A stretch of 64,000 nucleotides of DNA from Delphinus delphis (GCF_949987515.2 NC_082689.1:2856001-2920000); one strand, 5' to 3'; counted from the first letter of the stretch, positions 11,881 through 25,204 are shown. Translations and numbers: made by a program. Notes: generated by a model not told the origin, from the sequence alone.

Positions 11881-12718
11881 TCCTCAAGCACAAACAAATG
11901 GGAATGTGGTTGAATTTTTAAATAATCTTTTAAATAACTGTAAATCCGGCTACATGAATTATGAAACCCAAGCCGCTGTTCTGCACACTATACACAACAT
12001 ACGTTTTTTTGGATAAGATTAAAAAATAAAAACTAACCAAAGGATGCCCAAGGTTGCATCTCCTGTGAGACCTTCGGCTCCCACCTCAGCTGGTCCCCAG
12101 GGCCCATCCACCCAACGCCTTTCTCAGGCCATGTCCTGGGGATCATTTTGATGGTCAGACCCCACATGTCCTTCGACCCTCCCCTACCACGTCCCGCAAG
12201 GCCTGCACTGTCTCCTCCCCACCAACCCCACTCCTTTTCCTTTACTTTGTCCATCAAGTTGGTCTCTGATCCCCCAAACAAGCCTGTTTACCACCTTCTG
12301 AACAAGATTTGACATTCATTTCCCTCTGATGCACTCGCCTTCAAATCAAATCAACATTGTAAAAACAAAAATAACACAAGCCAGAGAAACAGGAAAATAA
12401 CGTTTATATCAATTCCCACAATGTTCACTGTACGCAAACAAAAAGCTGAGGCGGAGGTCCAGGCGTGATGTGTTTCTTCAAAAGGCAGTATTTGGCTAAC
12501 AATTTAAATGTTAGTCTTGCCCATTCACTCTGTGTGGTCCAAACAGATGAACTTTATATGTGCCCAGCAATTGTTACAAATTTAGGACAGCTAACACTAG
12601 GCATGATGCCAGCTTCTAGAAGAAAGCAGGGCTGCATCATTGTACGGAGCCATTAAGTGAGGCCAGGCCCCCCCCGAGACTCCTGGGGGTCCACACGCAG
12701 GAGGAGCAAGGAATAGTT
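11881..12718. other. Intergenic, no supported gene
   Basis: AT-rich sequence to about 12030, then a pyrimidine-rich stretch. No repeat or gene is recognised with confidence. Confidence 0.5.
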
Positions 12719-12731
12719 TAAGAGTTAAAAC

Positions 12732-13007
12732 AGGGCTTCCCTGGTGGCGCAGTGGTTGGGAATCTGCCTGCCAATGCAGGGGGCACAGGTTCAAGCCCTG
12801 GTCTGGGAAGATCCCACATGCCGCGGAGCAGCTGGGCCCGTGAGCCACAACTATTGAGTCTGCGCGTCTGGAGCCTGTGCTCTGCAACAGTGAGAGGCCC
12901 GCGCACCGCAATGAAGAGTGGTCCCCGCTTGCCGCAACTGGAGAAAGCCCTCGCACAGAAACGAAGACCCAACACAGCCAAAAATAGATAAATACATTTT
13001 TTTAAAA
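12732..13007 (+). mobile_element. CHR-type SINE (long form)
   Basis: Starts GGGCTTCCCTGGTGGCGCAG, with the longer body (CAATGAAGAGTGGTCCCCGC, GAAGACCCAACACAGCC) and an A/T-rich tail. AGAGTTAAA flanks both ends. Confidence 0.92.
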
Positions 13008-13581
13008 AAGAGTTAAAGCAATTGGTTTTATTGTAAGTGCAATGAAATTTTACAAACAAACCAAAACCAATTCCACTTGCTGGGACTTAGTGGGCTCTCA
13101 GCAAATGCTTAGTGCACTCGGCTTGCCCTTCACTGAAGCTCTCTGCAAACTCAGGGCTCAGCCGTGTGCCAGAGCTGAGCCTGGCGCCTGTGAGGCGTTC
13201 ATCACCACGGGGAACGGGGGCTTTCACGGGCCTGAATCCCAGGTACCAACAGGGGGTGATGTTTTCAGGGTATTTCCATTGCGCCCTGTTGACTTTATGC
13301 CTAAAGAGAGGCTTCCATTATGACTGAGCAAAAGGAAACCAGAGTCTTGCAAATTTTCCAGAAAGAAAGGAGGTGAGATTTCACAGGAGAGCCACGGCCA
13401 GGCTTCCTTCCCACCTGCTAAGCCGCTACCACTTCTCTTAAAAACAACCCGGCCCAGCTGGAGACACATTTCCGCTCTCCCATACAAACTGAACAAAGGC
13501 TTCGTCGGCTGCAAGAAGGTGGCTGCAGAAAGTGGGTCTTTTGATGCCGGTGAAAGATGCTAGTCCCTGGTGATAGGCATT

Positions 13582-13651
13582 CACGCACACACACGTGCAC
13601 GCACGCACACGCACACACACACGCGCACACACACACACACACACACACACA
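13582..13651 (+). repeat. (CA)n microsatellite, imperfect then perfect
   Basis: CA units with interspersed CG/TG, becoming a pure CA run at the right end. Likely polymorphic. Confidence 0.95.
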
Positions 13652-13964
13652 AACACCCCTAACTGGGCCATGCAGCCGGAGCCCCAGAGCCCCCAGGGAC
13701 AGACATGGCTCTCCCAGATATCACACGCAGCCTTGGCCTGAGCACCCTCCAAAGACCTGGAGGGACAATTCCCAGTCAGAAGCTCCACGTACAAGCATGC
13801 CAGGAGCTCCTTTGCTGGCCGGCAAAGGGTGTCTCAGAGGAGAGTTCATCTCTGGAGTGACACAGATGTGGCCTGAAATCTTGGGGACCTGAACAACGAG
13901 GGGGAGAGAAGAGAATATTGAGGGAAAGGTAGGGGACAAAAGAGTTAAACAAAAACAAGGCAAA

Positions 13965-14283
13965 GGACTTCCCTGGTGGCGCAGTGGCTAAGAATCCACC
14001 TGCCAAGGCAGGGGACATGGGTTCGAGCCCTGGTCCGGGCAGATCCCACATGCCGCAGAGCAACCAAGCCCATGTGCCTCAACTACTGAGCCCTCGTGCC
14101 ACAACTACTGAAGCCCGTGCGCCTAGATCCCGTGCTCCGCAACAAGAGAAGCCACCGCAATGAGAAGCCCGCAAATCCGCAACGAAAAGTAGCCCCGCCC
14201 CGCTGCAACTAAAGAAAGCCCCGGCTCGGCAGCTAAGACCCAGCTCAGCCAAAAATAAAATTAATTAATTAATTATTTTTAAA
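13965..14283 (+). mobile_element. CHR-type SINE (long form)
   Basis: Starts GGACTTCCCTGGTGGCGCAG and keeps the ACAACTACTGA-type internal repeats and a TTAATTAATTAATT-rich tail. AAGGCAA repeats at both flanks. Confidence 0.92.
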
Positions 14284-14289
14284 AAGGCA

Positions 14290-15000
14290 AAAACATTTGG
14301 ATAGGATGAGGTGAAGCTTGTCCTTGGAAAAAAGAGTGAGTTCCAAACAGATTTGGAGAAGAGCACTCTTAAACCTAGAGCCCAGGGTGGCGAGAACTTA
14401 CTCCCTCAGAATAAAAAAGCCTCCACGATCCCGGGCAGGGACGCCATCAGATGTTTCCCGAAAGCGGCAGTTGGATGAGGAGTTCCGAGTGTTAGAAGAA
14501 CGCTGGAGTCCCGAGGGTGAGGACAGAGAGGAGGACAGGAGAGGAAGTCGGGGACGGGTGGCAGGCATGGATGCGCAGTGTCCTTGCGTCAGGGCCGGCG
14601 GAAGGGGAGAGCCAGGGACAGATTCTGCACAAGGCGGCTTCCAGGATGCAAATCCGCCCGTACCCAGCGCTGACCGACGCTGTCGTTTTGGGGCCTGACG
14701 TCTTCACCCAGATGACACCCAGGGCCTCGTCCAGTCTTCATGGACGGAGGAGCACGAGCAGGCAACCCGTGTTCCAACCCGGAGCCTGAGGGAGTCAGAG
14801 GAGGAAGGGGCTGAAAAGTGACCTGGAGGTGCGCTAAAGCCTCGTGGGTCCAGCTGTAAGCAGGTGGCGGGCAGGGGCAGGGTGAGCCCCCCGCCCGCCC
14901 CCAGGGCTCCCCCGCACTGCCCTGAACCGCTCCAGGAAGAGCCTCTTACCACATCTCTGCCTTAGCTCCCCAAAATCCCACTCTTGAGAGATGCCTGGTC
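14290..15000. other. Intergenic, no supported gene
   Basis: GC-rich unique sequence with short chance frames on both strands. No domain is recognised. Confidence 0.5.
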
Positions 15001-15583
15001 TTTTTTTTTTTTTGAAGTAGAGTTGATTTACAATGTCGTGTTAGTTTCAGGCATACAGCAAAGTGATATATATATATATATAATATATATATTTATATAT
15101 ATGTGCATAACTGAATATATATATATATTCTTTTTCAGTTTTCTTTTCCATTAAAGGTTATTACAAGATATTGAATGTAGTTCGCTGTGCTACACAGTAG
15201 GTCCTTGTTGGTTATCTATTTTATATATAGTAGTATGTATCTGTTAATCCCAAACTCCTAATTTATCCCTTCCCCCTTTCCCCTTTGGTAACCATAAGTT
15301 TGTTTTCTCTGTCTATCTCTGTTTTATTAATAAGTTCATTTGTATCATTTTTTTAGATTCCATATGTGAGTGACATCATAGGATATTTGTCTTTCTCTGT
15401 CTGACATACTTCACTTAGTATGATAATCTCTAGGTCCATCCATGTTGTTACAAATGGCATTATTTCATTCTTTTTGTGGCTGAGTAATATTCCATTGTAC
15501 ATATGTACCACATCTTCTGTATCCATTCGTCTGTTGATGGACACTTAGGTTGCGTCCATGTCTTGGCTATTATAAATTGTGCT
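15001..15583 (-). mobile_element. 5'-truncated L1 (3' end, reverse orientation)
   Basis: Starts with poly-T (complement of the L1 tail) and contains L1 3' landmarks GCTGAGTAATATTCCATTG and TCTGTTGATGGACACTTAGG. A TA-rich expansion lies at 15067-15130. GATGC(C/G)TGGTCTTT flanks both ends. Confidence 0.85.
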
Positions 15584-15589
15584 GGATGC

Positions 15590-16415
15590 GTGGTCTTTAA
15601 GCAAACATGCTTAGAAGGTTTGGTTTTGTTTTGTTTTGTTTAAAAGCTAGCTGAGAAAGCACAGGAATTAGCATCCCCTGTTTGTTTGTACAAGCAAAAC
15701 CGAGCTTGGAAAACAAGTGAGGAAGCCACTTCCACTCCACCCACCCGACAGAAGTGTATTCCTTTCACGTTTCCCCTCCCCACACTCCCCATTGGCACGT
15801 ACGCTTCATATGGTTGTACATGTAAGATACGTACACCCAAAAGCACAAATTTTGCTTTGTCTTTCCACAATGTTGCCACATCTACATTCTTTGGTTTCAC
15901 AGATACAGCCAAGCTCATCATTTTATTTATTTTATTATTTTACCTTTCTGTAGCATTTGTGTCTTGGCATCTTAAAAGCCCCCCAATATTGGGTGTTTTC
16001 TGTCCCACCTGAAAGCCCACTGCTCTTACTTCCATTGTTTGTTTGCTGCACTCATGGCTGTGCCTGATCTATGTCTGTCACATTATTTTCTGTGGTTTGT
16101 TTATTGTTCTATCATCTGACTTTGGCTCTGTAGAATATTTTATTTGTTTATCATTTCTGCAAAGGTGTGGACAATAAATATATGCTTGGTAAATCTCTAG
16201 CAGTGGTTGTTCAAAACAGCATGAAACTCATATTTATGTAATTATTGAAGACAAAAACTGGGAAATGAAGAGAAGTCAAACAAAAGTAGTAACTTCACAA
16301 TATGAAGAATTCAGTGTCTTTGCTTTTCACTGCTCTGGTCCCAATTCTTCATCTCTATTGGGGTTACAAAGCCAGCCATTTTAAACTCATACTAAGCACC
16401 CTATTCAAAATTAAT
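15590..16415. other. Intergenic, AT-rich, no supported gene
   Basis: AT-rich with only short frames. No confident repeat or gene assignment. Confidence 0.45.
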
Positions 16416-16419
16416 TTTT

Positions 16420-16550
16420 TAGCTCAACATATGCAAATCAATGTGATACACCACATCAACAAAAGAAAAGATAAACACCACATGATCATCTCAATAGATG
16501 GAGAAAAAGCAGATAAAATTCACCATCCATTCATGGTAAAAACTCAAAAT
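16420..16550 (+). mobile_element. Short L1 ORF2 fragment
   Basis: Contains ATGCAAATCAATGTGATACA and ACCACATGATCATCTCAATA, standard L1 ORF2 landmarks in sense orientation. A fragment only. Confidence 0.8.
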
Positions 16551-16776
16551 TAATTTTTGATTTATATTTAGTAGTTTATAACATTTAAAACTATATTTTT
16601 CTAATTATAAAAATTCTTATATAAATGTAGATTATCTAGAATTTATACAAATATATAGAACATGTAACGAATGCTTATTATAGAATATATGACAGACACT
16701 GAAAAGTATGGTATAAAAAAGAAAACTAATGCCACCCATATTCCACAACTCAGGGAAAAATCACTGTAAGAGTTTT

Positions 16777-16978
16777 TGTTTTTTTGCGGTACGCAGGCCT
16801 CTCACTGCTGTGGCCTCTCCCGCTGCGGAGCACAGGCTCCGGACGCACAGGCTCAGCGGCCATGGCTCACGGGCCCAGCCGCTCCGCGGCATGTGGGATC
16901 TTCCCGGACCGGGGCACGAACCCGCGTCCCCTGCATCGGCAGGCGGACTCTCAACCACTGCGCCACTAGGGAAGCCCT
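16777..16978 (-). mobile_element. CHR-1 SINE
   Basis: Reverse CHR-1 with a poly-T start and head GGGAAGCC at the right. CTGTAAGAGTTTT duplicates at 16764-16776 and 16979-16991. Confidence 0.95.
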
Positions 16979-16991
16979 CTGTAAGAGTTTT

Positions 16992-18951
16992 GACGTTCCT
17001 TTTTGGTTTGCTTCTATGTACACATTCACACAAACACACTCCCCTAAAAACATAGGCTGTTAACTGTGCACCTCATCTGGAAGGGAAGTCCATGCTCTTT
17101 CAATAAAGTGCAAGTCGGGCTCTCTCAGGCCAACATTCGACATCAAGGGCGGGGGGTTTGGGCAAAGCTCATCCCCTGCTGGCCATGCTCCCCCCCCCGC
17201 CACTGAGGAACAATCTGTCAGGGACACTGAGACTTTCTGGTGACCTCCTCCTGACCTTTGACCCTGAGGGCTGGCTCAGATGTGAGAGGCAGGGGCGGGA
17301 GGAAGCATCCCAGAGGGCAGGGCTCATTCCCAGGGGATGAGACGGGGTGCCTGGCAGCCACTTCTCCTTCACTGGAGCCCTAATGACTTACACCGACACC
17401 TGGGCCCTCATTCAGGACAGAACCTTGAGCCGCCTCCTCTGTGCCGACAGGAGATCGTACAGCCGTGATGAGCAGGAGCGCTGTGGCTGTGGACTGGCCT
17501 GTCCTTGTCCCGAACAGCTTCTCAGGAGCCATGATTCCAAGCCCAGCGCGAACTGACTTCAGCAGAATCCTTCTACAAGAGGCCAGAGGCCTCAAGAACC
17601 CTGAGAAATGTTTGTACAATGAACACTTTATTCGGATTATTCGGTAACACTTGCCTCTTTTTAAATCTCCTAAACAAAGAGTCGTGAAAAAGAGTCTTCT
17701 AGGTGTTGAACTTCGGAAGACCCATTTCTCCTTGCAACTGAGTGAATTCACTCTATTTTCTAAAGAAACGCTTCTGTCAGCCGTACTGGACTGAGTCCGG
17801 TGCGGATCTTCTCTCTTCACGGTGTGGCCTTGGTGGGCATTGCCGCTTTCCTAAGAGAGTCACATTGGTAGCTGGAAATTGGCCACAGTGGGGACATTTA
17901 CACCATGACAAACATTTTTTCCCTCCAGAGACCCAGCTGTTAAACTTCTACCAGCACACCACTGGACTCACCCCCAAGAAATGATTAGAACAAGTTCCCG
18001 GTGTTCTTGCCAAAACGTTAAGTTCTAAATCACAGAAGAGTGCCCCACGCCAGTGAATCCTTCTCTAGCCACCGACCTAGCCTTGTAGTCCCCCCGCCCC
18101 CACTGCAGCATTCTGAAGACACACCATCACACGTGTACTTCAGGTCCTGTGGGTACAGGTCAGCCAGGCTTGCAATTCCTTTGGCGTGTGGGCTGTTTCT
18201 TACCAGGGCAGGGCTTATCTTCCCTGCTCTAGCTATGCTGAAACCCGATCCCCCTCATAGGCCTGGAATCAAAGAGGCGTGCTGAGAGTAGGTCTTGAGG
18301 AGAACAGGCATCATTTTGCAGGGCACCTGCTCCAGGTGAGGCAACCAGCAAGGACACTCAGTTCTCTGGAAGGGGGAAGTGATCGTTTCTGCCGACGAGG
18401 AGACTCCTGGGAACTTGGGGCTTTGAAAATTTCAGTTCATCCATGGCCCAGGATCATTCCCTATCTGACTCCTGACCTTGACATAAGGGACCTGTCAAGC
18501 CTGTGACTTGGTCTCCTTTGTAGCTCTGGGAACCTCACAATCAGAGTCTAGGCCTGATTTCCACCAGTCTACCCAGTGGCCGTGGGAGATGTGAATCTGC
18601 TGGGCTGCAAAGGGGCCCTCAGGCTTACAGACTTGGTCAAGTTGGCAGTGAGCTGTCCTAAGCCTACCATTTTCTTTTGCCAAGGTCTCCAGCCCCAACG
18701 TTAGGAGCCACCCTTCTCCATGATCAATATCATTACCATTGTCCCCTCTGATGAAGTATCGCCTCTGCTTGACTTCCCAGTACCTTGCTCTCTACCTGTG
18801 CCCCATCATAACCGACCACCTGTGAAAACCTAAGGAATTGCAATGCTACTGCGTGGTAAGTTATTACCAGCGGTCAGCAAACTTCTTCTGTAAATGGCCA
18901 GACAATAAATAATCCAGGCTTTGTGGGCCTAGTGTGATCTCTGTAGCATAT
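16992..18951. other. Intergenic, no supported gene
   Basis: Unique sequence with only short chance frames (the longest is 146 codons on the minus strand, 17380-17820). Nothing is recognised. Confidence 0.5.
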
Positions 18952-18965
18952 TCTTTGACTTTTTT

Positions 18966-19188
18966 TTTATTATTATTTTTATTTCTTATTTTTTTTGCGG
19001 TACACGGGCCTCTCACTGTTGTGGCCTCTCCCGTTGCAGAGCACAGGCTCTGGACGTGCAGGCTCAGCGGCCATGGCTCACGGGCCCAGCCGCTCCGCGG
19101 CATGTGGGATCTTCCCGGACCGGGGCACGAACCCACGTCCCCTGCAACGGCAGGCGGACTCTCAACCACTGCGCCACCAGGGAAGCCC
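18966..19188 (-). mobile_element. CHR-1 SINE
   Basis: Reverse CHR-1 with an AT-rich tail at the left. TCTTTGACTTTTTT duplicates at 18952-18965 and 19189-19202. Confidence 0.95.
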
Positions 19189-19241
19189 TCTTTGACTTTT
19201 TTATTCCTCCTCTTTCCCTTTAAAAAATAAAAACCATTCTT

Positions 19242-19403
19242 GGGACTTCCCTGGTAGTCCAGGGGTTAAGACTCCGCGCTCCCAATGCAGGGGCCCCAGG
19301 TTCGATCGCTGGTCAGAGAACTAGATCCTGCATGCCACAACTAAGACCCGGCGCAGTCAAATAAATAAATACTAAAAAATAAAATAAAATAAAAATTAGA
19401 AAG
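19242..19403 (+). mobile_element. Short tRNA-derived SINE
   Basis: Starts GGGACTTCCCTGGTAGTCCA and keeps the B-box-like GGTTCGATCGC. The tail is (AAATA)n-rich. AAAATAAAAACCATTCTT flanks both sides. Confidence 0.9.
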
Positions 19404-19421
19404 AAAATAAAAACCATTCTT

Positions 19422-20695
19422 AGCTCAAGGACCATACAAAACAAGCCACGGCCGAACCCTGGTTGTTACAATCCCGCTTCCCCCTAGGAATGGATAAAGC
19501 GGTGGCTTTAAGACAAGTGGGCAGTTCACTCCCAGAATGAAACCCTGAGGGTCTGCTTTCTAAAACCATTTTCAGTCTCCAGTGTCTTCGTTTAGATTCC
19601 CTGGAAAACAGAGCCCGAGGAAAAGCTTAAGAACCCACACTTTACCAGGAGGCGCCGTCCCAGGGCAGTGAGCGCAAAGGAATATGGAGGAAAATGCGAG
19701 ATGCAGCATTTCCGTGGCCACCTCTGCTCCCCAATGAACCACGTGAGACACACCAGACAGTCAGCAGGTTCACGTGCTCAGCCCAGGAGTTTCTCTGGAA
19801 CAGCTGGGATTTTTGCCCCCTGGAGGGCGAAGGGTGAGGCTCTGGTGAGCTGGCCCTCTCCCGCCTCTTACTGGAGAAGTGCAAGGCCGGCTCCACAGTC
19901 CCACCAGGACAGCAGTTACCACGGTGACCTTTCCTGGGCTCCACCTGGGACCCCAGGCCTAGGATCCTTCCCCTTTCCAGTGTATATGACACAGAGTCTT
20001 CAATCCCCACCCAGGCCCAAGGGAGCAGAGGGCCAGGACCTCGGTCCTCATCTTCTGGTTTGAAGGACTCCGGGTGTAGGGAGGCCCGAGCAGGACAGGT
20101 CTGGCTGCGTGGACCCTCCAGCCACAAGCCTTCCCTTCAGGAATGCGTTTCAATGTTGTCAGAAGCGGCATGCCAGCTCTTCGGCTGCACTCCCGAGTCC
20201 TTCAGAGGGGTAGGAGCTTTGCAGGGTGGACCCCAGAGGTGAGGGTGGTGGGCTCTTCTCTCCTAGGGAACCCCCGGCCCCAGGCTTCCTCTTGCCCTCC
20301 CTTCCTAGTTTTCACATTACCCTCCCTTCACCATCTCCCCACCCCTGTCCACACACTTCCTTACAAACGGTCCCTTCCCTACTCTCACCATGGGCCCCTT
20401 AGTCCTCCTTCCTGATCTACCAGCCTTCCACTGCCTCGTCCAGTCCATGGCCCCAAAGACCAGCTGGATGGCATGCCAACCAGTGAGAGACCTTCTGCCC
20501 TCTGAAGAAAGGGGCACCTCGGACATGGGGGTCACCTTGGACATGGCGGGCCTTGTTGGTAAACTGTCTTTCTTTGGGCTGTTCCAGGAGAGTGAGGGAT
20601 ATTAGTGGCCCAGAAACTCTAGGAAGGGGGCTCAAGCTTCCAGAGACCAGAAAATCTGACCCAGAAATCAGCCATCAAAGTCACGAGGCAAAAAG
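19422..20695. other. Intergenic, no supported gene
   Basis: Unique sequence. Open frames up to 161 codons (minus, 19642-20127) lack domains or supporting context. Confidence 0.5.
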
Positions 20696-20949
20696 CTTTT
20701 TTTTTTTAACATCTTTACTGGAGTATAATTGCTTTACAATGGTGTGTTGGTTTCTGCTTTATAACAAAGTGAATCAGTTATACATATACATATGTTCCCA
20801 TATCCCCTCCCTCTTGCGTCTCCCTCCCTCCCACCCTCCCTATCCCACCCCTCCAGGCGGTCACAAAGCACCAAGCTGATCTCCCTGTGCTATGCGGCTG
20901 CTTCCCACCAGCTATCTACCTTACGTTTGGTAGTGTATATATGTCCATG
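20696..20949 (-). mobile_element. 5'-truncated L1 (reverse)
   Basis: Poly-T start, then TTTACTGGAGTATAATTGC and ACAAAGTGAATCAGTTATAC, the L1 3' end of artiodactyl/whale type. CGAGGCAAAAA flanks both sides as a target-site duplication. Confidence 0.88.
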
Positions 20950-21505
20950 GCGAGGCAAAAATCTGACCAGCAAACTCAACCTCCCCACTGCCACATCCCT
21001 CTCCCTTACCAAAGGGCACAGGTCTCACCTCAGCGAAACCCTCAGGTTACCTTTTAATGGCCTCGTGATTAGGAAGTTTGAAGTTTTAATCCCCTCTCAA
21101 GTGACACAATAACAAACAGTTTTTTGGCTTCTGCTAAAACCATGCCTTTTATTTGCAAAATTGATAATAAGAGAATTCTGTTGGGTACACATTTAATCAT
21201 TGGGTTCTGAGAGCAAAAAGAAGAAACTGACAACATGAAAAAGGCAGAGTCTTAGGCACTAATTTTTTTATTCATTAATATTTTTTGTTTTAAGACACAA
21301 TCATGAAGTAAGCAAGTCTATACACAGTGTTGCATAGTAAAGACAAAGGTATGGTGATTTTAAAAAAAAGTTATGGTGACTTAAATTATTTGCAGATCTA
21401 AAACAATAGATTGGATTTATTTGGGGGAGATTTTTAAAATAATAATAATTGCCATGGATTAAAAGTCATTGAACCAATGTATGAGTTTAAAAAAAACTCT
21501 CAAAG
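20950..21505. other. Intergenic, AT-rich, no supported gene
   Basis: AT-rich unique sequence with nothing recognised. Confidence 0.45.
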
Positions 21506-21637
21506 GGACTTCCCTAGCAGTCCAGTGGTTAGGACTCCCCACTGCCGCTGCCAGCGGCCCGGGTTCGATCCCTGGTCTGGGAACAAAGATCCCACCCGCT
21601 GCGCAGAGTGGCCAAAAAAAAAAAGAGAAAAGAAAAA
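21506..21637 (+). mobile_element. Short tRNA-derived SINE
   Basis: Starts GGGACTTCCCTAGCAGTCCA, with GGGTTCGATCCCTGGTCTGG and a poly-A-rich tail. ACTCTCA repeats at the flanks. Confidence 0.88.
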
Positions 21638-23822
21638 TACTCTCAGCAAACTGTACTAATAGAGAATAATATTTACATTAGTACTATAGTAGGTAATATG
21701 ATTATATTAATAATAATATAATAGAAGGACACTTTCTCTATGTGACAGAGGACATGTGTAAAAAACTAAACACCTAAGGCTCACATCATACTTCGTGGAG
21801 AAACACTGAGCACTTTTTCTCCAGTTGGGGACTGGGCACGATGTCCACCGTCACCGCTTCTATTCTACGTTGTACTGGAGGTCCTAGCCTGTGCCATCAG
21901 GACTGTGATGCTGGGGATGTCGCTTGCAAAGGGGCCATGGGGACGCGGGGCCAACACTCCTGGCCAGGTAGTGCTGTGCAGACTCGCTCAGTCATTTTCA
22001 AAGTCTCTTATCCGGGGTGAGGTGAAGAAAGATGTTGGCTGCACACTCACTGCCGATGGCTCAGTCTACAACTTCCCGGGGGAGTACTATGAACACACAC
22101 ATGCGCACACACGTGTGTCGTGCACACGCAACACAGACACACGGCTCCCCAAAACAAAGAACAGACTTCCCTGCATCTATATTTAGTTTTAAAAAAACAA
22201 AACAACAACTTTCTCAGTAGGTGGCTAGAACAATAAAGACACCTTCTTTACACTGGTCCCCAGAGCACCTCACAGCCATAGAGGAGGACCAACCCTCTGG
22301 TCACTGCCTGATTCAGGAGACTTCCCAACCATGAGGCGCAGGTAGGCCTTGTCTCACCCATGTCTTCAGACCCTGGACACAGCTGCCCATGCCTTTGGAC
22401 CCACCTCTGGGAGATGGCTGAGGGTGTGTCCCCGACAGGAGCTGCCTCTGTGCCCAGTGCCCAGCATGAGGGAGGCTGGAGAGGGAGGGTCAGGGTCCGG
22501 TGTTCTCATCTCCAACGTCCCTAGAGCCAGAAAGATGCACAGTGTCCCCTCCATCTCCTTAGAGAGGACATGAGAGCCCCCTCCCCGTTCACAGACCTAA
22601 TTCTCTTCCCGGCCCCTGTCCTTTGCCTCCCCAGCTCACGCCCCAGCTTGCCAACTCACAACCCACGTGATCCAGGAGGAGAGGAAGCAGTGGCCAGCAC
22701 CGTGCCTGTCACATAGTAGTTGCCCAGTAAACAGCTGGCCGACTGAGTGCAGGAGCAAACGAGAGAGCCAGTGCCCTGGCAAGGGCACAGGGGCCCAGGT
22801 GCAGAGGGGCCCTCCAGGCAGGGCCCCACAGGAGTGGGCAGGGCTGACCTGGGCCAGGCCCTCTGGAAGAAGCGGGCTGCTGGGAATAGACTGGGCGTCC
22901 GGGGAGAGCAGCTTGGCTGGGAGGTGGGGTGAAGGCTGAGACCAGAGGCCAGCTCCTTCCACAGACAGCACTCCCCAGGCACCTGGGGACCCTGGCTCAA
23001 CACCCCTGCACCCAGGCTTCCTTCTCGCCAGCATGCCTCCCCCACTGCCCAGAGCTCTGCACTAGAGGTGACGGCTAATCTGAACACATTTCCAGGTCAG
23101 CGTAAACTGACCAGGAAAAGATATATCCCCCCCGGCCCCTCCAAGCTGAAAGCACTAATGTGTGTCCCTGAGTGCACACACACACAATCTCTCATACACA
23201 CACACACACACACACACATGCTCACACACCATCTTGGTTCAGTGAGAATGTCATCATGGACTTGGTCTGGTACTAGGAGTTTGCGCCCTATTGGAGCTGC
23301 AGTGGACACTTCCACCCAGGTCTATGCAGTTCTCCCAGGACTTACAACCCATCTTAGATGAAATTGCCTCCAGACCTGCCTCATCACCCCTTCTATGTTG
23401 CAAACTCCTTACAAGCAAAGGATCCAATGAGATGCATTTTTCCACACCCCCCAATACTCAGGTGTCAACGAATATTTGTGGAGTGAATGAAAATTTCCAG
23501 AAACAAGAATAAAGAAACCAGCTGTGAGACATTGAAAATAGATTCAATTCCAAAGAGTTCTCGAGGTCCATAATGTTTGATAATTTCTAAAATAATGGAT
23601 TTCACTTTTTACCAGATTTTTGGGTGGAAATACAAATGGCTAAATTTAAGGAGGAAATGTGACATATAGCTGAAGGCTGAATATGGAGCAAAAGACCAAA
23701 GAAAAGTGGAGCAGGGGGAGAATCTCTGTGTGATGTGAATGAGCTGTCTGTTTCCTCTCGCTTCCAGAACAATGGAGCTCACCATTGATGTCAATGTATG
23801 TGAAGAAACAAAAGGTCTTTGG
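21638..23822. other. Intergenic, no supported gene
   Basis: Mixed unique sequence. A likely L2 3' end (GTCACATAGTAGTTGCCCAG) lies near 22708-22735. Open frames on both strands at 22636-23087 are GC-driven and unsupported. Confidence 0.5.
23193..23218 (+). repeat. (CA)n microsatellite
   Basis: About 12 CA units, with a shorter CA run just upstream (23175-23186). Confidence 0.95.
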
Positions 23823-24038
23823 GGGCTTCCCTGGTGGCGCAGTGGTTGAGAGTCCGCCTGCCGATGCAGGGGACGTGGGTTCATGCCCCGGTTCGAGAAG
23901 ATCCCACATGCCACGGAGCGGCTGGACCCGTGAGCCATGGCCGCTGAGCCTGCCTGTCCAGAGCCTGTGCTCCACGACGGGAGAGGCCACGGCAGTGAGA
24001 GGCCCGCGTACCGCAAAAAAAAAAAAAAAAAAAAAAGG
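23823..24038 (+). mobile_element. CHR-1 SINE with poly(A) tail
   Basis: GGGCTTCCCTGGTGGCGCAG head and a tail of about 22 A. (G/T)CTTTGGG repeats at the flanks. Confidence 0.95.
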
Positions 24039-24504
24039 CTTTGGGTGTGGTCAGGGTGCAGCTGAGCCTGGATTTGGTTGGGTTTGTGTATGTGTATTTA
24101 GGGAGGGGCACGGGGAGGACGTCAATGTCAGAGAAACAGGAGGGGCCACTCTCACCAAGGAGTGTGCGGCACGCAGCAGGCCTGCTAGGACTTACGTGGG
24201 AAGGATTGTCCTGATGAACTTGGCATTGCTCCGCCTTGCATCTGTGTGTGATGAAGCTGCACACACACCTGGCCCAGGAGAGGGAAGGAAGTGACGTGCA
24301 CATAGGAAATACCGAACGTGCATTTGGCTTTGGGAACAAGCAACTTGGTTTGTTGCAGGCCACCAGATCATAACTCTTCCCTCCCTCCCATCCCTCGTCC
24401 CCAGGAAAGCCCAGGAAGAAGACTGGACAAATGGAGGGAGATTCTACAGGTCCCTTCAGCCCTTCAGAGCCCAACCAGCCTCGCCCATCAGACCCTGCAG
24501 TTTC

Positions 24505-24812
24505 AGTGGTTAAGAATCCGCCTGCCAATGCAGGGGACACGGGTTCGAGCCCTGGTCCAGGAAGATCCCACATGCCGCGAGCAACTAAGCCCTTGCGCCA
24601 CAACTACTGAGCCTGAGCTCTAGAGCCCACATGCCACAACTACTGAGCCCGTGCGCCTAGAGCCTGTACTCTGCAACGAGAAGCCACCGCAGTGAGAAGC
24701 CTGCGCAGAGCAACCAAGAGGGGCCCCCCGCTCGCTGCAACTAGAGAAAGCCCACGCGCAGCAACGAAGACCCAACGCAGCCAAAAATAAATAAATTAAT
24801 TAAAAAAAAAAG
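24505..24812 (+). mobile_element. CHR-type SINE (long form, 5' truncated)
   Basis: Lacks the first bases of the head and starts near CAGTGGTTAAGAATCCGCC. It keeps the long body with ACAACTACTGAGCC units and the AAGACCCAACGCAGCC end. Confidence 0.9.
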
Positions 24813-25204
24813 AAAACCCTCCTTTTCCAAAGGCCTTTCCCACTCTTCAAGCGCTGCCTCCTCCATGGAGCCTCGGGCATGACTCTAGCCCCGGTTAATT
24901 TATGATCCATACCGCCCAATTTAGTATTTGATTAAGTTCCCTTTTCATGAGACGTCCTTTCTCCCTAATGACGTGGTTGGGGGCAGAGACAACATCATTT
25001 ATTTCTTTTGTACATCCTTCCAGTAACAAGGACCCTATTTGCTGAACCAAACCTTGCGACACATGATCTGAAAAATAAGAAAGGCCACCTGGAGGCTAAC
25101 TGTCCTGGCAGATCTGGGACAAGTGTCAATCTCAGTGGCCTGGGTGGGCGTGCACCGGGAGCTCCTGCAGGGCCGCCCCGTCTCCGGGGCAGCTACAGCG
25201 CCTA
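24813..25204. other. PER2 5' upstream region, no gene
   Basis: About 0.5-0.9 kb upstream of the PER2 start. Contains TGACGTGG near 24969, a possible CRE/E-box-like site, and otherwise nothing recognised. Confidence 0.45.
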